Positions 1 to 12,901 are shown, counted from the stretch's first letter. The stretch is 64,000 nucleotides of DNA from Petunia secreta (GCA_029990175.1 JARKIP010000021.1:24371501-24435500); one strand, 5' to 3'. Translations and numbers: made by a program. The notes: a model not told the origin generated them from the letters alone.

Positions 1-101
1 ATTTATTTCAATTTATGATTATTTGTGCAAAGTAGTAACTATCTGTGATTATCTATATTTAAATAATTTTATTTTGAGTATTATTTAAAAATTATTTGTG
101 C

Positions 102-103
<2 letters not shown>

Positions 104-176
<73 letters not shown>

Positions 177-392
177 TTCTTTTTTGCAACATTTAAGATG
201 CATATTGGCCAATTTAAAAGAAAATGTCAAAATTCCTTTTTTCAAAATTTCTATCAAAATTCTTCATTTATATATATATATATATATATATATTAAATTC
301 TTTTTTGCAACATTTAAGTTGCATATTGGCCAATTTAAAAGAAAATGTCAAAATTCCTTTTTTCAAAATTCCTATCAAAATTCTTCATTTAT
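104..392. repeat. (TA)n microsatellite inside a 121-bp tandem duplication
   Basis: A run of about 34 TA units (104-172) is followed by about 100 bp of unique sequence. A second, shorter TA run (269-293) follows, and then a near-identical second copy of the same 100 bp (about 292-392). The period is about 121 bp, so the microsatellite and its flank were duplicated together. The short reading frames rich in alternating Ile-Tyr here are only the translation of the TA repeat. Confidence 0.9.
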
Positions 393-559
393 TTATATTT
401 ATCTTATTACATTTTTCATTTTGAACCTGGACGAGTGTTCGTCTAGATACGTTCATAATTGCATTAAAATTTTCTTTTCCTCTTACTTAATTTTTAATTA
501 ATCCTTTTTTTAAAAAAAATCTCAAATCTTCTTCCTAATTCTACTTTGAACCTAGACAT

Positions 560-2940
560 AAAGCCTAACCCAATACATCCTTTACATACCCCTTTTCCTA
601 AAACTAGTCCAAGTTCATCCTTCCTCTAATCTCTCCCTCAATCTTTCAATTACAATCAAATCTCAAAATCTTCTATTCCCTAATCTCCCTAAAATTCCCC
701 AAATCCCTCACTCCTCAACTAATTCCCAAATCAACCCAACCTCTCCCTAAAATCACTCTAGTTCAAACGGCTCTCTCCTAAAAATTTTGACTATATACAC
801 ACAAATCAGTACTCAGCATTGGCAGTACGGACACGCCATGGCCCCACACAAAAAACCTCTCTTGGTCTTCATCCCCAGGTACTTCTTCTTCTCCCTCAAC
901 ACATAGTACACATTAATACACCATACACACACACTCCTTCCCAAAAAATACAGATACAGAAGACCCCACAGATTTCCCTCTTACAAGTATCCCTCATACC
1001 CTTTTCGTCTTCTCCCATACACACAAACACAAGCAAAACCTTTTTCCAACTTTCTATATACACATAACTCCATTATCTTCTTCCAATATACATGCATACA
1101 TACAGACGCAGTTCCCTCACCCCTCCTCTTTTTCGAGTCCTCACCAATACCAGACACATCAATATACACACGCACACAAAAAAATCAGAAACAGATTTAA
1201 ACATAGAAAAGGAGATCGAAGGGAAATAGAGGAGAAAGTGAGGTCGGGGACGGGGTGTATAGATCGGGATAGGGGAACTGAAAGAATGAGAGAAAGACAC
1301 CAAGAACGGAGGGTGGTAATGACGCCGCGAGCATCGCCGGAGTTCTGCTCGAAAACCTCGCTGGCGTCGCTCCTCTCCTGGCGATTTGCTTTGTCGCCCC
1401 GTTCAATGTCACTTTTTCTTAATTTTGTTGTGACTTTATACACCGTTGCACTGGTTGCTCTGTTTCAGTTTTTTTTTTTTTTTTTTTTTTTTTTTGCAGG
1501 TTTTATTCGAATCGTTCATGGAATTTGATGGGCCCATTTGCCGCATTTGTCGCCAAGAACGAATAGTGTGTTCTTGAGTTTTTCCAGAAACCAACCGGTT
1601 TTTGACCGGCGATGATGCTTGGGTCTCTGGTCCTCGATTGACTTCTGTTTGGTCTTTGTCTTTTTGGCTAAATCTTTTTGCTGTGTTATTTTGCAGATTC
1701 TGCTCGTACACAACATTGTGTCTTCATTGATAAATTTTATCTATGCTTTGACTGAGTTTTACTATAGAGTGACTAAGCTAATTTGGTATTGTGATAAGTT
1801 TATTATACTACTGATCATTTTGTTCAGAATTTTGCAGTACCAACTGTCGTCGTTGCACTTGGAATTTTGGCATCAATCTTGGACAATTATTTCTTGATGA
1901 AAATGGCCCAGAAGAATAATTATGCACATTTATTTGAGGCCTATTGACTGGATACTACACTTGAATAGTCCCGCCCCCGTGTCCCTAAAACAAATAGGCT
2001 GTGATGACTTGTATGACCCGTAATTGCAAAACGAGCCGGTGATGGAGTGGGGATCGGCACTTGGCATGGCAACACGACCGGCCGGCGTGCTCGCAGCCGT
2101 ACCGACGTCCCTAACCTCTAGCCGAATCATACATACCTGAGCCTACACTTTTTAAAAACCCCTTTCCCTTTTATTTTAAAACTATTGTTATTTTATTATT
2201 ATTACTATTATCATTTTCATTACTATTATTATTACTATTACTTATTATTATTATTATTTTCATTATTATTAATATTATTCACTAACTCGTCTTTTTCTTA
2301 TATTTTTGCGAGGTAAATTCGGATGGAAGACAGCCTATTTTTGAAGAAAACACTTGAAAGAAAAAGAACCTTTTATTATTATCATTATTCATTATTAATA
2401 TTATTATTATTAATATTAACATTATTATTATTTTTATTATTATTATTATCAATTACTTCTTTATTATTATTTTTATACTCTTTGCGAAGCACATTTGGAT
2501 GAGTAAATCTCGAAGACGACTCCCACGAGAACACCTTTCTTAATTATATTATTTCATTTTTATTTAATCATTATTATTTCATACACTAATTTGTCGCAAT
2601 TTTCTAGGTCAATTCTCCAAGGAAGGAAAATTAGTAGAAAAGAGTCTTTCTTGTTTGAATTTAATTTAATTTGTACATTGCTTAGTTCAGTTTGAATCCC
2701 AATTATAAGTCCGTCCGGTAACCACATTTGGTGGGGGCTCGAGAGGTGTCTAACCCCTTCCTCTCGAGTTAAATTTGAACCTCTTACCTAGAAGTTCTGG
2801 TTCGTAGACTAAGTTTCGGAGTTAATTGTAAAATTAGCTAGAAATAAAATAGGTGCTCTAATACGCCTAGTTAAAAAAATATGTTAGGTGGCGACTCCAA
2901 CTCTTTACCCGTGAGTTACCCACTAAGTCGAACTCTATTT
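560..2940 (+). mobile_element. Probable Ogre/Tat-like LTR relic
   Basis: There is no convincing coding sequence. The stretch has the composition of a long plant gypsy LTR. It starts with a C/T-rich, AT-poor leader (560-1180) with a TATA-like site near 789. Next come a purine-rich, GC-richer island (1215-1400), a poly-T run (about 1470-1495), and a TTA/ATT-rich low-complexity tract (2165-2600). At 2889-2899 there is a TGGCGACTCCA motif, known from the tRNA-Arg-type primer-binding site of Ogre elements. The neighbouring internal region is not visible, so this would be a solo or truncated LTR. The exact ends cannot be set. It could instead be an unrecognised 5' untranslated region. Confidence 0.35.
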
Positions 2941-4504
2941 CGAACTTATTCTTACCAAAGAAATAGGAACTTATACCATTGGCATAGGCTCAATGATCAA
3001 CATCAATGTCTCAAACCCACTTATTCTTACTAAAGAAATAGGAACTTATACCATTGGCATAGGCTCAATGATCAACATAATGTCTCAAACCCTTGCAAGG
3101 TATAAAAAGCAACTATTGCTTATCATTCATTTAGCCTTGAAATATGTTGCCTATAGGCGTATCTAAACATATCTAATGTCATAACTATGATCAACTCGAA
3201 TGACCTTGGCGTGGTAATAGAGTGTATTATAATGTGAAGCCAATTAATCCATCATTATAATCACATCAAAGTCAGTCATAGCAATCACATTTAAATCCAC
3301 CAAGGTACCCTTCCCTAAACTGTAACCATGCATACACGTTTAACTGTCAACCACTAAATATTCCTAAGATGAGGAATTATGTGAGATCATCTTAGTTTTC
3401 CAACACTTTCACTAAGTTTGTAGCTAATAGGTGGACATATAAGAAAATGTAAAACTTATTAAGTGCATAAGCATATGGAAAATATTGCGATAATACATAG
3501 GTTAACCAATACATCTAATGCCTTAGCAACTAATCTGGAAATTGTATAGTAATGGGTTGCAATCAGACTATTCTCAACTTCTGCCTGCACCACACCGAAC
3601 TTAATAGTGGTTCCTCGTGCCAGGGATGCTGTAGCTAAAGTAGTAGTTGTAGGCAAGATTAACGTTGTCAAAATTCTGATATAACCTAAGGCAAAACTCT
3701 TTTATGTCTTCTCTCGCAACATGAGAAAGATAATCCCCTAGTATGCCCAACATAAGCCTGTTGGCCCTCATCACAAACCAACAAGCTATATCGGCTAGTG
3801 TATTGCACTTACTGAATCTATTCATTTTAACCCTGACCCAAAAGATATATATGTGATCAACCCTGCTTGGAATACCCTCAGCTTGTAGAATTGTTGCCCT
3901 CACTAGGAGAGGCACTATAAGATCCTATATGACTTGTCATTCTTTCTGTGTTCTCTAGATGCATGTACCTCTCGCTCAATAGCCTCAATCCTCTTCAGGG
4001 TATCAACCATCTCGACATTTAAAACTTTTATTTATCAACTAGGGATACAACGGTTTGCCAATATATTATCTATGTATGGTGCTAACCTGTTTCTAAAATG
4101 CTCAAATAACTTGCTTCTCAATAATAAATTTGATGGATGTCATACTCGAATACCATTTCCCTATCCTTCAGTTGCTTTAGTATGCCGACATTTTGTCCCT
4201 CATATAGTCGGAATGGTCCACATAACAAATTTAGACCAAATCAAACAAAGTGATCGAGCTATATCCCAGCTCATAGTTACTTTACCATCTCTCAACTGTG
4301 TGAACTAATATGAAAGTAGTATACTATGCACGTTAAGTCTCCAAACAGCCAAAGGCAATCAATACATTTTTCATCTAATCAAGAAAGGACTAAGGTTTCC
4401 CCGAGGTGTTGTCTCAAGAGAATTATAGGGTTTCAACTTCAAGATGTCTGGCAAAGACACATGAGGTCCCCTTGCTTCATAACATAAGCAAACTATGTCT
4501 AATA

Positions 4505-4727
4505 CTGCCTTCGTTTTAAAAAGGATGAACCTATTTCTTTAATCTATTTAAAAAAGAATGACCTCTCTCTAAATTTGGAAATAAACGCACTCTTTTACCT
4601 TTAATGAGATGATTTGTGGTCACACAAAAATCTATGATTTATTTTTTGCCACAAGCTTCAAAAGTTTTCCTCTTTATTAAACTCCGAACAAAGTCAAATG
4701 AATTCATCATTTTTGAAACAGAGGGAG
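4505..4727. mobile_element. Stowaway-like MITE with TA target site
   Basis: The left end CTGCCTTCGTTTTAAAAAGG and the right end TTTTTGAAACAGAGGGAG are imperfect inverted repeats of the common plant CTCCCTCCGTTTC type, flanked by TA. Block copies B (near 29515) and C (near 51985) read straight through this point, so this is an insertion private to copy A. Confidence 0.85.
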
Positions 4728-6256
4728 TAAGTAACAACTGTCACATGAAAAGCCTTAATTTCATATGTTGTGTGGGATCTACATTGCAACCGTAGAAGAA
4801 GCTAGGGTGAAACTTCCAGGCATAAAAGTTATTGCCTCAAGGATATGAAGGATCTTGTTGATGTGATATTCTAGTTTGGACGTTGTAGAAGGAGTTGGTG
4901 AGGTGAAGTTGCTCAGTCTAGGAGCTAAGTCTAGAAGTTATGGCCTTAAGGACTTGAAGGATTTTGTCTGTGCAGTATTAGAGTTCAGACAGAGCCCTGA
5001 TTTGATTAGGATATGGAGCAACGTCCATGATATACTTGAATTGTGGAATCACATAGACTTTAAAAGGACCCGAATTCATACTCATTTGAAAATAGGTCTC
5101 GACTAGGGACATCGCCTGTCCCTTTCCTTTCTCCATTTCGCATCCTTCTTTGTTTTGTTCTAATAAAGTCTCTATACTATTAAAACAAATGCACAAAATG
5201 TACAAGATAGCCACAACCTCTATAGTATTAAAATACAATAAGATAGTTGGACAAAACAACAATACTTAAGGATTGAACAGCTTAGCTTTATCGCCACAAT
5301 CTGAAGTGTAGCTCATGACTGAGTGATTCTCATTTGGTTGGGAGTGTATACTACATGTATTGGATAAAAATGGAAGGAGGTGATTATAAAGTATAGTATG
5401 TTATATATCACCTCTTAAGGTTGGAAAAAGTTTTTGAGAAAATATAGACATATTGCAAAACATGAATCATAAATTATTCTCGTAAGCTACATTCAAAAGT
5501 GTGAATTACTCAATTGCGATCAAACATAAACATAATTATAAATTGTTGGGAGGAGCACAATACTCTGACATAATCACGTGTTCGACACAGCATCCACGAC
5601 CTACTCTAGTTCAATACAAAGAGGCCGGTTGCGCTTGAAACCCATTGTACCATGACAACATGCCAAAGAAATTTTTTAATGATCTCAAAGTAAAGCCCAA
5701 TAGCCTCGAGGTAAAGAAACTTAGGTGTCAAGATTAAGTCGTAAAGGACGTCAAATAAACCACACCTATGCCTTTGGTTCCGAGGTAACACCCCTTTTTA
5801 AAAGAAAATCGTCCACTAAGATGTCAATAATACCTCCAGAACGCACTATTCATTTAACATAAAGTTCTTAAGCCACCAGATCCACCAGATTGTATTCTAT
5901 ATGCTTCATTTTAAAAGTCAGTTAAACTAGATAGCAGTCAGTTAGAGGTCATAATTAAAACACAGTTTAAAACATTCATGTCTTAAGAATAACAACATAT
6001 GCTTTCATAATTTTCATAATCGTAAGCAAAACCGCCACGCCTAGGTAATACATGCACATGCTCTTCAGTAGAGACTGAAGTTCTTATTAAAGCACTAAAC
6101 ATCTTTCATGCATCTCAATGAATGTTTGAAAAACATGCATTTAGAGAAAACGTACTTAGAGGGGTTCAATCTCCACTAACATCGACCTCAAAACCATCAA
6201 AATGATTATATAAACCTCAATCATAGTTCCACAATAGTTAAACTACATTATAAGTA

Positions 6257-6447
6257 CTCCCTTTGTTTCTGTTTATATGACAAACTTTCCTTTTTAATCT
6301 GTTTCAATAAAAGAATGCCACCCTTGTAATTTGGAAATAATTAGCTCCTTACGTCATTTTTCCCTTAATGAAAAACTTTTATAATCACACAAATATTATA
6401 GCATATTTAAAGCCACAAGTGAAAAAGCTTTATATCCACAAGTTTAG
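6257..6447. mobile_element. Stowaway-like MITE, right end lost
   Basis: It starts with the CTCCCTTTGTTTCTG terminal motif after TA. The body has the usual Stowaway composition, including a segment on cytosolic-looking AT-rich sequence with a CACAAATATT core. No right terminal repeat is found. Copy C lacks the segment near 53590, which supports an insertion later truncated on the right. Confidence 0.6.
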
Positions 6448-6609
6448 ATTCCATACTGATTCAAGCTAAAATCCCAATCCTCCAAACATGGGCTGTGTCA
6501 ATGGCTCATCTGACGTAAATCCTACCACTTATATACTGTTATTGTATACATGATGTATTCATGATATGATGTGTGACCATTTATTGTCATTGGAAAAGCA
6601 TACTATATA

Positions 6610-6837
6610 CTCCCTCTGTCCCACTTTGTTTGTCATACTTTCCATATTAGTCTGTCCCAAAAAGATTGTCATATTTCTAAATTTGGAAACAATTCAACTC
6701 AAAACTTATTTTTTGACTCATTTATATCCACACAAATATCTATGACTCATTTTAGACCACAAATTTCAAAAGTCTTCTTTACTTTATTAAACTTTGTGCC
6801 GAGTCAAACTACGACAAATAAAATGGGACGGAGGGAG
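6610..6837. mobile_element. Stowaway-like MITE, complete
   Basis: The termini CTCCCTCTGTCCCACTTTG and AAAATGGGACGGAGGGAG form clear inverted repeats of about 20 bp. They are flanked by TA on both sides. The 228-bp length fits a Stowaway MITE. The corresponding point in copy C (near 53765) is empty. Confidence 0.92.
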
Positions 6838-7680
6838 TATGTTTTGTTACCTGGCTTTTCCCTATAAAAACGGTAATGGATAAGCATTATCTATGCACTG
6901 AATTTGCAAACTTGCTCCTTCATTTTTATTGGTTTACGGAGACATATATTGACGTAGACAAGGACCTTCCTAATTAGAGGGCACAAAGTTGACAATGTTG
7001 ATGAGTCCCATATTGGTTTGTGTGGGCGAAGAGGCTTCATCATCGATTTATTGTCGTGTTTCCGTAACTCAGAGCTGCTCCATTTGTTTGATCCATAAGG
7101 TACTTTGGTTATGGTGAAACTTATAAGGGTGTGTTAAACTTTTATATCATATTTGGTGATGGGCCTAATATTATTGTTTTACAAATAGAAATTAGTAATG
7201 ATTGTGACATGCGTTGGTGGGTGGTTGCTATGTTGTGTGATTTTAGTTGAGATAGCTTTAGAACTAGGGGAAACTCTGTCCAATTTTCTATAAGATCCAA
7301 TAAGACTTGTTAGAAGCTCCTATCTTGAGCGCCAATTATTTCCCTGAATCGGATCGTGACATCTTCCCAGTTCGTATGATTGAAATGCTCAACTAAAACT
7401 AGGATTTTCAAATTTGTAGTATTGATGCAAAGGTTAAGGTCAGATTATTGCATCATATTTGTAGAACCCCAAGCTTCATTGATATAGATCTCATGATAGT
7501 ATTGAGGAGATAGGGCATTAGTCGTTTCACTCTATCATGTAATCTGATTTCATTAAAGTTAGCCATAAGAGCCATTTTGGGAAATGACCTGATGCAGTTC
7601 TCTATATTATCACTGACACACACATTTAGCTGTAGTAATGAGTAAGATTTGATGATCGAACCCTTTTAAAGTAAAAATAG

Positions 7681-8400
7681 TTACTGTGTTTGAAATTTGA
7701 GACATCAACTGATTCTGTCCAATTTGTGTCCATGAGTATCGGCCGTGCAACAAGGCACATCAACACACAGCTCTATCTTGGATGTCAATGCTTTATTGGC
7801 CAAGATGTGTTCCAGCTGAATGGTTAACACCATTTTACACTCAAGAATGTTACTGGACATTGGTACATATTTTCCAGGATTTCCTCTTCATAGTTCCCCC
7901 TTGAAGCAAAACTGATTTGATGTCCTAGCCATGAGATGGGCGTTGAGTTCAAATTTACTTGAAATATATAGTTTGTACAAATTTTGAGCTTGCTTAGCCA
8001 TTGAGTGGAAGGACTGTATAATTCAGCAAACAAGTATCTTCTTAGTTATCCTTTCTTTGATATGGATCATGTAAATAAAAACTTAAAGTTTGTTTGCTTT
8101 ATTTCAAAGTTCCGACAGGATTGTTTAAGTATTTCTGCTTCCATATGCTACACTTGTTCGATTTTCTCATTATGGTTTGAGTAACTATATTATGCTTGTG
8201 GACATAGTTTAACTGCTTACCCTATGTATGTCGTTACCTCAGCTACAAACTATCAATAGATCTCTTTCAGACAACGGCTCACTTGTTAGGGACCGAGACT
8301 ATGCTCTTATATTAGCCAATCTATATGCTTGAAATTTCTTTTTTGCCGTGGATTCTATTCCCAGTTGTTAACTATCAATTTTTTCTTTTCCTTTTCCCAG
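7681..8400. other. Unassigned AT-rich stretch
   Basis: No gene, repeat terminus or RNA gene is recognised. It ends in a pyrimidine-rich tract and CCCAG that serve as the 3' splice acceptor of the first DEP1-like exon. Upstream DEP1 exons were looked for here and not found. Confidence 0.5.
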
Positions 8401-9461
8401 GCTTACAAGATGCGAAATGCTGGTTCTGTTATCCATAGTAATGGAATGGAATCCTGTCTAATAACTATGATCAATCCACTGTTAAAAGAATTTCGGGTAA
8501 AGATGTGAACTTGGAGAAACACATCATTTATCGATGTGTATCTTCTTACTTAGTTCTCTCTGATTTCTCTAAATACTGAAAATAGTGTAGGGTGAAAATG
8601 TATTAAAAGAAGATGAAAGCGAGAAAGTTGCACATTTTACCTTTATTATAGAAAATTCGCAATATCTCTTGCCTAAGGCACTCAGGTCAGCAGTTGAATT
8701 ACTAATGCAAGATCAGTGCCTTCTAGTCTCTATGGTCAATGTTTAGCTTTTCATTTCATAGATGCATTTCCTTAGCTAACAATAGCTCATACTTCTTTGA
8801 GGGACACAAGAAATATCTTATGGAGACAGGAAATTCAACATTAAATAGTATAATAGATAAGTAAAGTGGAAATGAGAAACTCGTTAAAATATAGTTGGTG
8901 GGATGGTGTTAATGGATCTTAAGATGCAAGAATGAAGACAATAGAAATTGGTAGTATGAAAAAAGGTTTATTGTGGTCCCTACTTCTGGGAAGGTAAGAT
9001 CATTCATGTGCTTATTGGAATAAGTTCGCTTTAAAATCTGAATTTTCATTTTTTTGTAAACTACTTGTATTTGAGACTTCTGAACATTCATCATAGTTTA
9101 GTCTAGTACTTCTGCCTTGTTCACCATTATCATATTCAGACACTTTTCAATTAATCCCTCCGTCCTATGAGTAGTATTTAGGTTCTAATTTTGTTGCCTT
9201 CAGAAAAATCACATTTCAAAGACTTTGTTTTAAAAAGGTATAAAGAGTTGCTGCTGTCTCCATCTAATTCTACAATATATGAGAGTGAAGTCCTGTGTCT
9301 TTTTCATCTTATTCATTATTCCTTTTTTATTGTAATTACAGATCACTCATATGGAGATGATCAAATGAATTCAAGGGAATGGTTACTATGATGAACTTGT
9401 TGTCCCTATCATAGAGAACACCACCTATGAGAAAGAGCTCACTGAATCTATTACAGAAGCA
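8401..9461 (+). pseudogene. DEP1: Methylthioribulose-1-phosphate dehydratase fragment (DEP1-like), two exons
   Basis: The intact plant DEP1 protein is a fusion of methylthioribulose-1-phosphate dehydratase and enolase-phosphatase. It works in the cytosolic methionine (Yang) salvage cycle. Two consecutive exons are visible. Exon 8401-8496 follows CCCAG and ends before GTAAAG; it encodes 32 residues including AGSVIHSNGMESCL. Exon 9342-9461 follows a TTACAG acceptor and ends before GTATGC; it encodes 40 codons including GYYDELVVPIIENT. The phases match and the order is that of the class-II-aldolase-like dehydratase domain. Breaks: an in-frame TGA at 9366-9368 (family: Gly), and Asn where the second His of the metal-binding HxH is expected. 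The upstream and downstream exons, including the whole phosphatase half, are absent. It is a remnant, not a gene. Assignment to the family is from memory of conserved motifs. Confidence 0.82.
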
Positions 9462-10439
9462 GTATGCTCCTCCATCTTCTGAAATTTCATCTACTACACA
9501 GACTTTTGTGCGTATGAAATTGTGAGTATTCATGCATCTGAGATTGTTGATATTATGGTCAGCCATATTGGATGGTCTACCAGATGCTTTATAATTAGAT
9601 GAATTATGTTGAATGTATCAACTTCATTCTTGTTCTGTGTTAACTATCATACAGTAGTTTGCTATCCATTTGTTCTGTATTATGCATCATACGATTGTTT
9701 GGCTGTGCACTTCCTCTTCACTGCTGGAATTGGTTATGTACCTTTAACACTACATGGAAGAAAAAGTCTGGACTTCGCTTCTTTTTCCTATTTTTTATTT
9801 TTTAATAATCTGCACCACATAACCTACTACTAGAAGAGATGCTACCAGAGCAATTCGGGTTAACATATGGAAGAGATGGGTCTTAACATGAGAAATTTCC
9901 TTATATTACAGAAAATATGAATATGTTCTTACTGATTTTGATCTTTTATGTCGTTTATCATAAAGTCGGGATTGCTGACTTTATTGGAAATTGCTGGATT
10001 GTTTGATTTTTCTGCTGAACCTAAATTTGTTGGAAATGAAATTGTTAAACGCATCAACATGGCCAGCGTTTGAGGGAGTTCTTTGGGAGCAAAATTAGTG
10101 ATTACGTGATTTTGGTTTTCACTGGTAGGGATGATATGAAGAGAATAATGAAACTCTGGATGATTACTTGTTGATGTTAAGGCAAGGACAGCTCAAAATC
10201 ATCTTCCTAATCTTTTCAGGAAAGTCTTATATGGGGAGATTGCCACTGGAAAGGTTATATTTAGCACTCATTGGTTTATGACTGGTGAGAGACATGGACA
10301 AAAAGCATTAAAAGGAACTTATTCTACAATATTATGGTATTAAGTTTTCCCATTTTACAGCACAGTTTAGCTCATTAGCATCTAAAGATTGTTAGATGCT
10401 AGTTAGAAGTTTTACATTTTGTCAGGAGTATAGACATAT
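9462..10439. other. Unassigned stretch after the DEP1 remnant
   Basis: The next expected DEP1 exon is not present. A short exon-like frame at about 10130-10250, preceded by a TAG and followed by GTTATATT, is too short to identify. A 75-codon open frame at 9606-9833 is rich in Tyr, Phe and Leu and has no recognisable domain. Confidence 0.4.
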
Positions 10440-11935
10440 TCTGGGTTTAAAATTCCATAGCATCATTTCTCAACCGTGGGGTCTTCGAATGAACACCCTT
10501 GATAATGCAAAAAGTTCATAAATGATAAGTTATATATAATCTGATTTCATTATTATGAAAGAAAGTTATGAATATTATCTGATGATTGACTGAAAAATAG
10601 GTTCGACTTACCCCCTTCTGTTTCTTATTTGTCATCTCCATTCATATTAACTTCCAGCAGCCCATTTCCCTGCTCCATCTCCTTTGTTTTCTTTGTTAAA
10701 AATATCAAAAGATGATGCTGCATTTTAGAGTGTTGGTGGGAGAGTTCTTCCACAACTGGTTTTCCTCTGGATAAGTTGGTGTTAAATGTTTATGCAAGTT
10801 TTAGCCTTTCGTAAAATACAATTAAGTCTTTCTTTAGTACTTGGTCCCTAACATTAGTAGTACTTGTTTTGGATGTACAAGAATCTGAGATGGTCCAACC
10901 GTACCCAACCGTACCCATCTACCCTTTCTATTTTTCCTTTTGTTAGCACCACCAAAAATATTTCTTTATCTTATCTAAAGTTAAAACTCTTCTATTGTAT
11001 GTGGTAGGCAAAGTGATGCAAGTATATGACATAGACAAACTAATGTAGGCTTGTGCTGGAATCTCTCTTGCTTTGAATACCCTGTGACCAAGGTAGCTTC
11101 TTGGAACTTAAAGTAAATTAAATTTTCGTCTCAAAAAATACTTTAATTTAGCTCTCTTTAACCCAATCTTAGTTTGGATCATCATAAATTATAGTGATAC
11201 TAGCGCAAACACTTTACATTCAGCTCACTTCTTCCCTCTATTATGGGAAGCCAGATACAAGTCCATTCAAGGATAAGTGAATTTCCAGATGTTGGAACTA
11301 CATTCAAAACCCAGTTAACTCAGAAATTCAAGATTCAAGCTTTTCTATGAATTCATTGTTGTACAGGCAAATTCAAGAGGATAAATCTATGAATTCTGTT
11401 TGTCATAAATGAGTCCTCAGTTGCCTGAGTGTGCAACATGACTTTAATTCTTTGTGGGCAAAGTGCAGCTTGCCCATGACATGAAGGACTGATGCTCAGC
11501 ACAAGCACAACATTGAGAGAAATCTTGAGTCCTGGTGAATCATCAGTATAGAATTAGAGCATAGTTGCTTAGCACTAATAGTATTACTCCACACCTTAGC
11601 TTTTATTTTGTATTGCATATGGTATTATTGTATTATTTGTACCTGCAATGGCTTGTTGCAACTTCCTTTGTAAATTCTAGAAGTACTCTAAATCACTTTA
11701 CAATATTGTACTTGGTACTAACTGTTGTATTAGATTACATGCAGCGACTTTTCACCCCCTTCTTCTGTACTATTTGTTCAGCCTACAAGTCTACATCACT
11801 TTTGCAGTGTTATGCCTATGTAATCCAACAATATTCCCATATGAATATTCACATCTACTCTTTCATTCTTCCCAAAACAGGCTCTACTTTGATAACATGT
11901 AGTACACTATTAGGAAGTTAGGTAATAAAACAACC
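10440..11935. repeat. Dispersed block, copy A part 2
   Basis: It matches 57590-58690 (copy C part 2) over most of its length. It also matches copy B in two short pieces (30860-30950 and 31060-31210). Shared landmarks are a TTTCTCAACC segment near the left end, a tract containing GACATAGACAAACT, and the sequence around CTACAAGTACTCTA. It is non-coding, and the longest open frame (11565-11921) has no domain. Confidence 0.65.
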
Positions 11936-12029
11936 ATTTCTCAACATCAAATTAGTTTGAGTTAGACTATATGAATTTTTTGTGTTCATCATCGCTAGTG
12001 AATAGTAAAATGTCCATAGAGCCTAGGCG

Positions 12030-12901
12030 CAGGGCCGGCCCTTGCCTAAGGCAAGTAAAGTCGCCGCTTTAGGCCCCGCATCTGTAGGGGGCCCATTTTT
12101 GTGATACGCATAATAGGTTAAATTACTTCCGTTTCTTAATAAGTGTTTATTTTTTTCTTTTTATTTTTGTCAAAATAAGTCTCACTTTAAAATATCAATG
12201 TATATTTAATTATTCTTTTCTAATCTTACTTATACAATTAAAGATGTAAGAAATGAATAATTGTACTTGAGTTGGGTATTCGAGATTAGTAAATTAGGAT
12301 AATGTAGTAAAATATATACTCTATCTGTTTCAATTTATATGAACTATTTGATATGACAAATGTTTGATAAAGAAATGAAGACTTTTAAAACTTGTGGTCT
12401 AAACTAAGGCCTAAGCCATTGGTATTTTTGTAGATATAAATCATTTTGTTAAGGGAACAGATGTAAATTTAGGGTTAAGTTGTTTTCAAGTTTAGAAATA
12501 GAATTCTTTTTTGAATGGAATAAAAAGAAATTAGGACTCTTTAATTTCTTAATGGACGTGAAAAAAAAAGTACAAATGGACACTTATAATGGGACTGAGG
12601 TAGTATTTAAGTTAAATAAGACATCATCTAAAGTGAAAAGCTAAGATACATGGGAAGTTATATAAAATTGAACAAATCTTAACTAAGAATCTGACATAAA
12701 CAATGTCTCAAGAAAAACTAATTAGAAGAAATTGATTGTAAAAAATTTATTATAAGTTTGCATCTCAAAAAGCTAAAAAAACAAAAAAAAAATAGAGTTC
12801 AAATTTATATATATTATTTTTCTAAAAAATAAAATAAAATAAAATTAAGGCCCCTCGTTAAAATTTGGCTTTAGGCCACAAAATTAGTCGGGCCGCCCCT
12901 G
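12030..12901. mobile_element. hAT-like non-autonomous element, 872 bp, 8-bp TSD
   Basis: It begins CAGGGCCGGCCCTTG and ends GGGCCGCCCCTG. The flanks carry the perfect 8-bp direct repeat CCTAGGCG (12022-12029 and 12902-12909). CAGGG...CCCTG ends with an 8-bp duplication are diagnostic of hAT transposons. The subterminal regions at both ends contain TTTAGGCC motifs. There is no transposase frame, so it must have been moved in trans. A Stowaway MITE sits inside it. A related copy lies at 59459-60220. Confidence 0.85.
12319..12603. mobile_element. Stowaway-like MITE nested in the hAT element
   Basis: The ends CTCTATCTGTTTCAATTTAT and AATGGGACTGAGGTAG are imperfect Stowaway inverted repeats between TA dinucleotides. 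The insertion lies wholly within the 12030 hAT-like element, so it is younger than that element's arrival or moved with it. Confidence 0.75.

Larger units (their letters stand above)
2944..7680. repeat. Dispersed block, copy A part 1
   Basis: This long non-coding segment can be aligned by eye, piece by piece, with 44046-54500 (copy C) and in part with 29189-31260 (copy B). It opens with a 75-bp direct repeat (2944-3018 and 3019-3092). The minus strand of 3600-4350 shows broken reading frames that vaguely resemble a gypsy gag, but too weakly to name. Position 3493-3503 is the empty site that corresponds to the compound LINE insertion in copy C. Three MITE insertions (4505, 6257, 6610) are absent from the other copies. 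I see no intact gene in it. Confidence 0.75.

Noticed and set aside
1238..1528. A 96-codon plus-strand frame and its minus-strand counterparts in the GC-richer island
   Set aside because: There is no recognisable domain, both strands are open because of composition, and the region reads better as an LTR leader.
3600..4350. Minus-strand gag-like reading frames in block A
   Set aside because: The similarity to gypsy gag is only a handful of residues with many stops, too weak to annotate.
4876..5106. A 76-codon frame in block A
   Set aside because: The matching stretches in copies B and C are full of stops and shifts, so it is not under coding constraint.
8590..8745. An open, exon-like stretch between the two DEP1 exons
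   Set aside because: It does not fit the DEP1 protein, which continues directly from the first exon to the second, so it is treated as intron.
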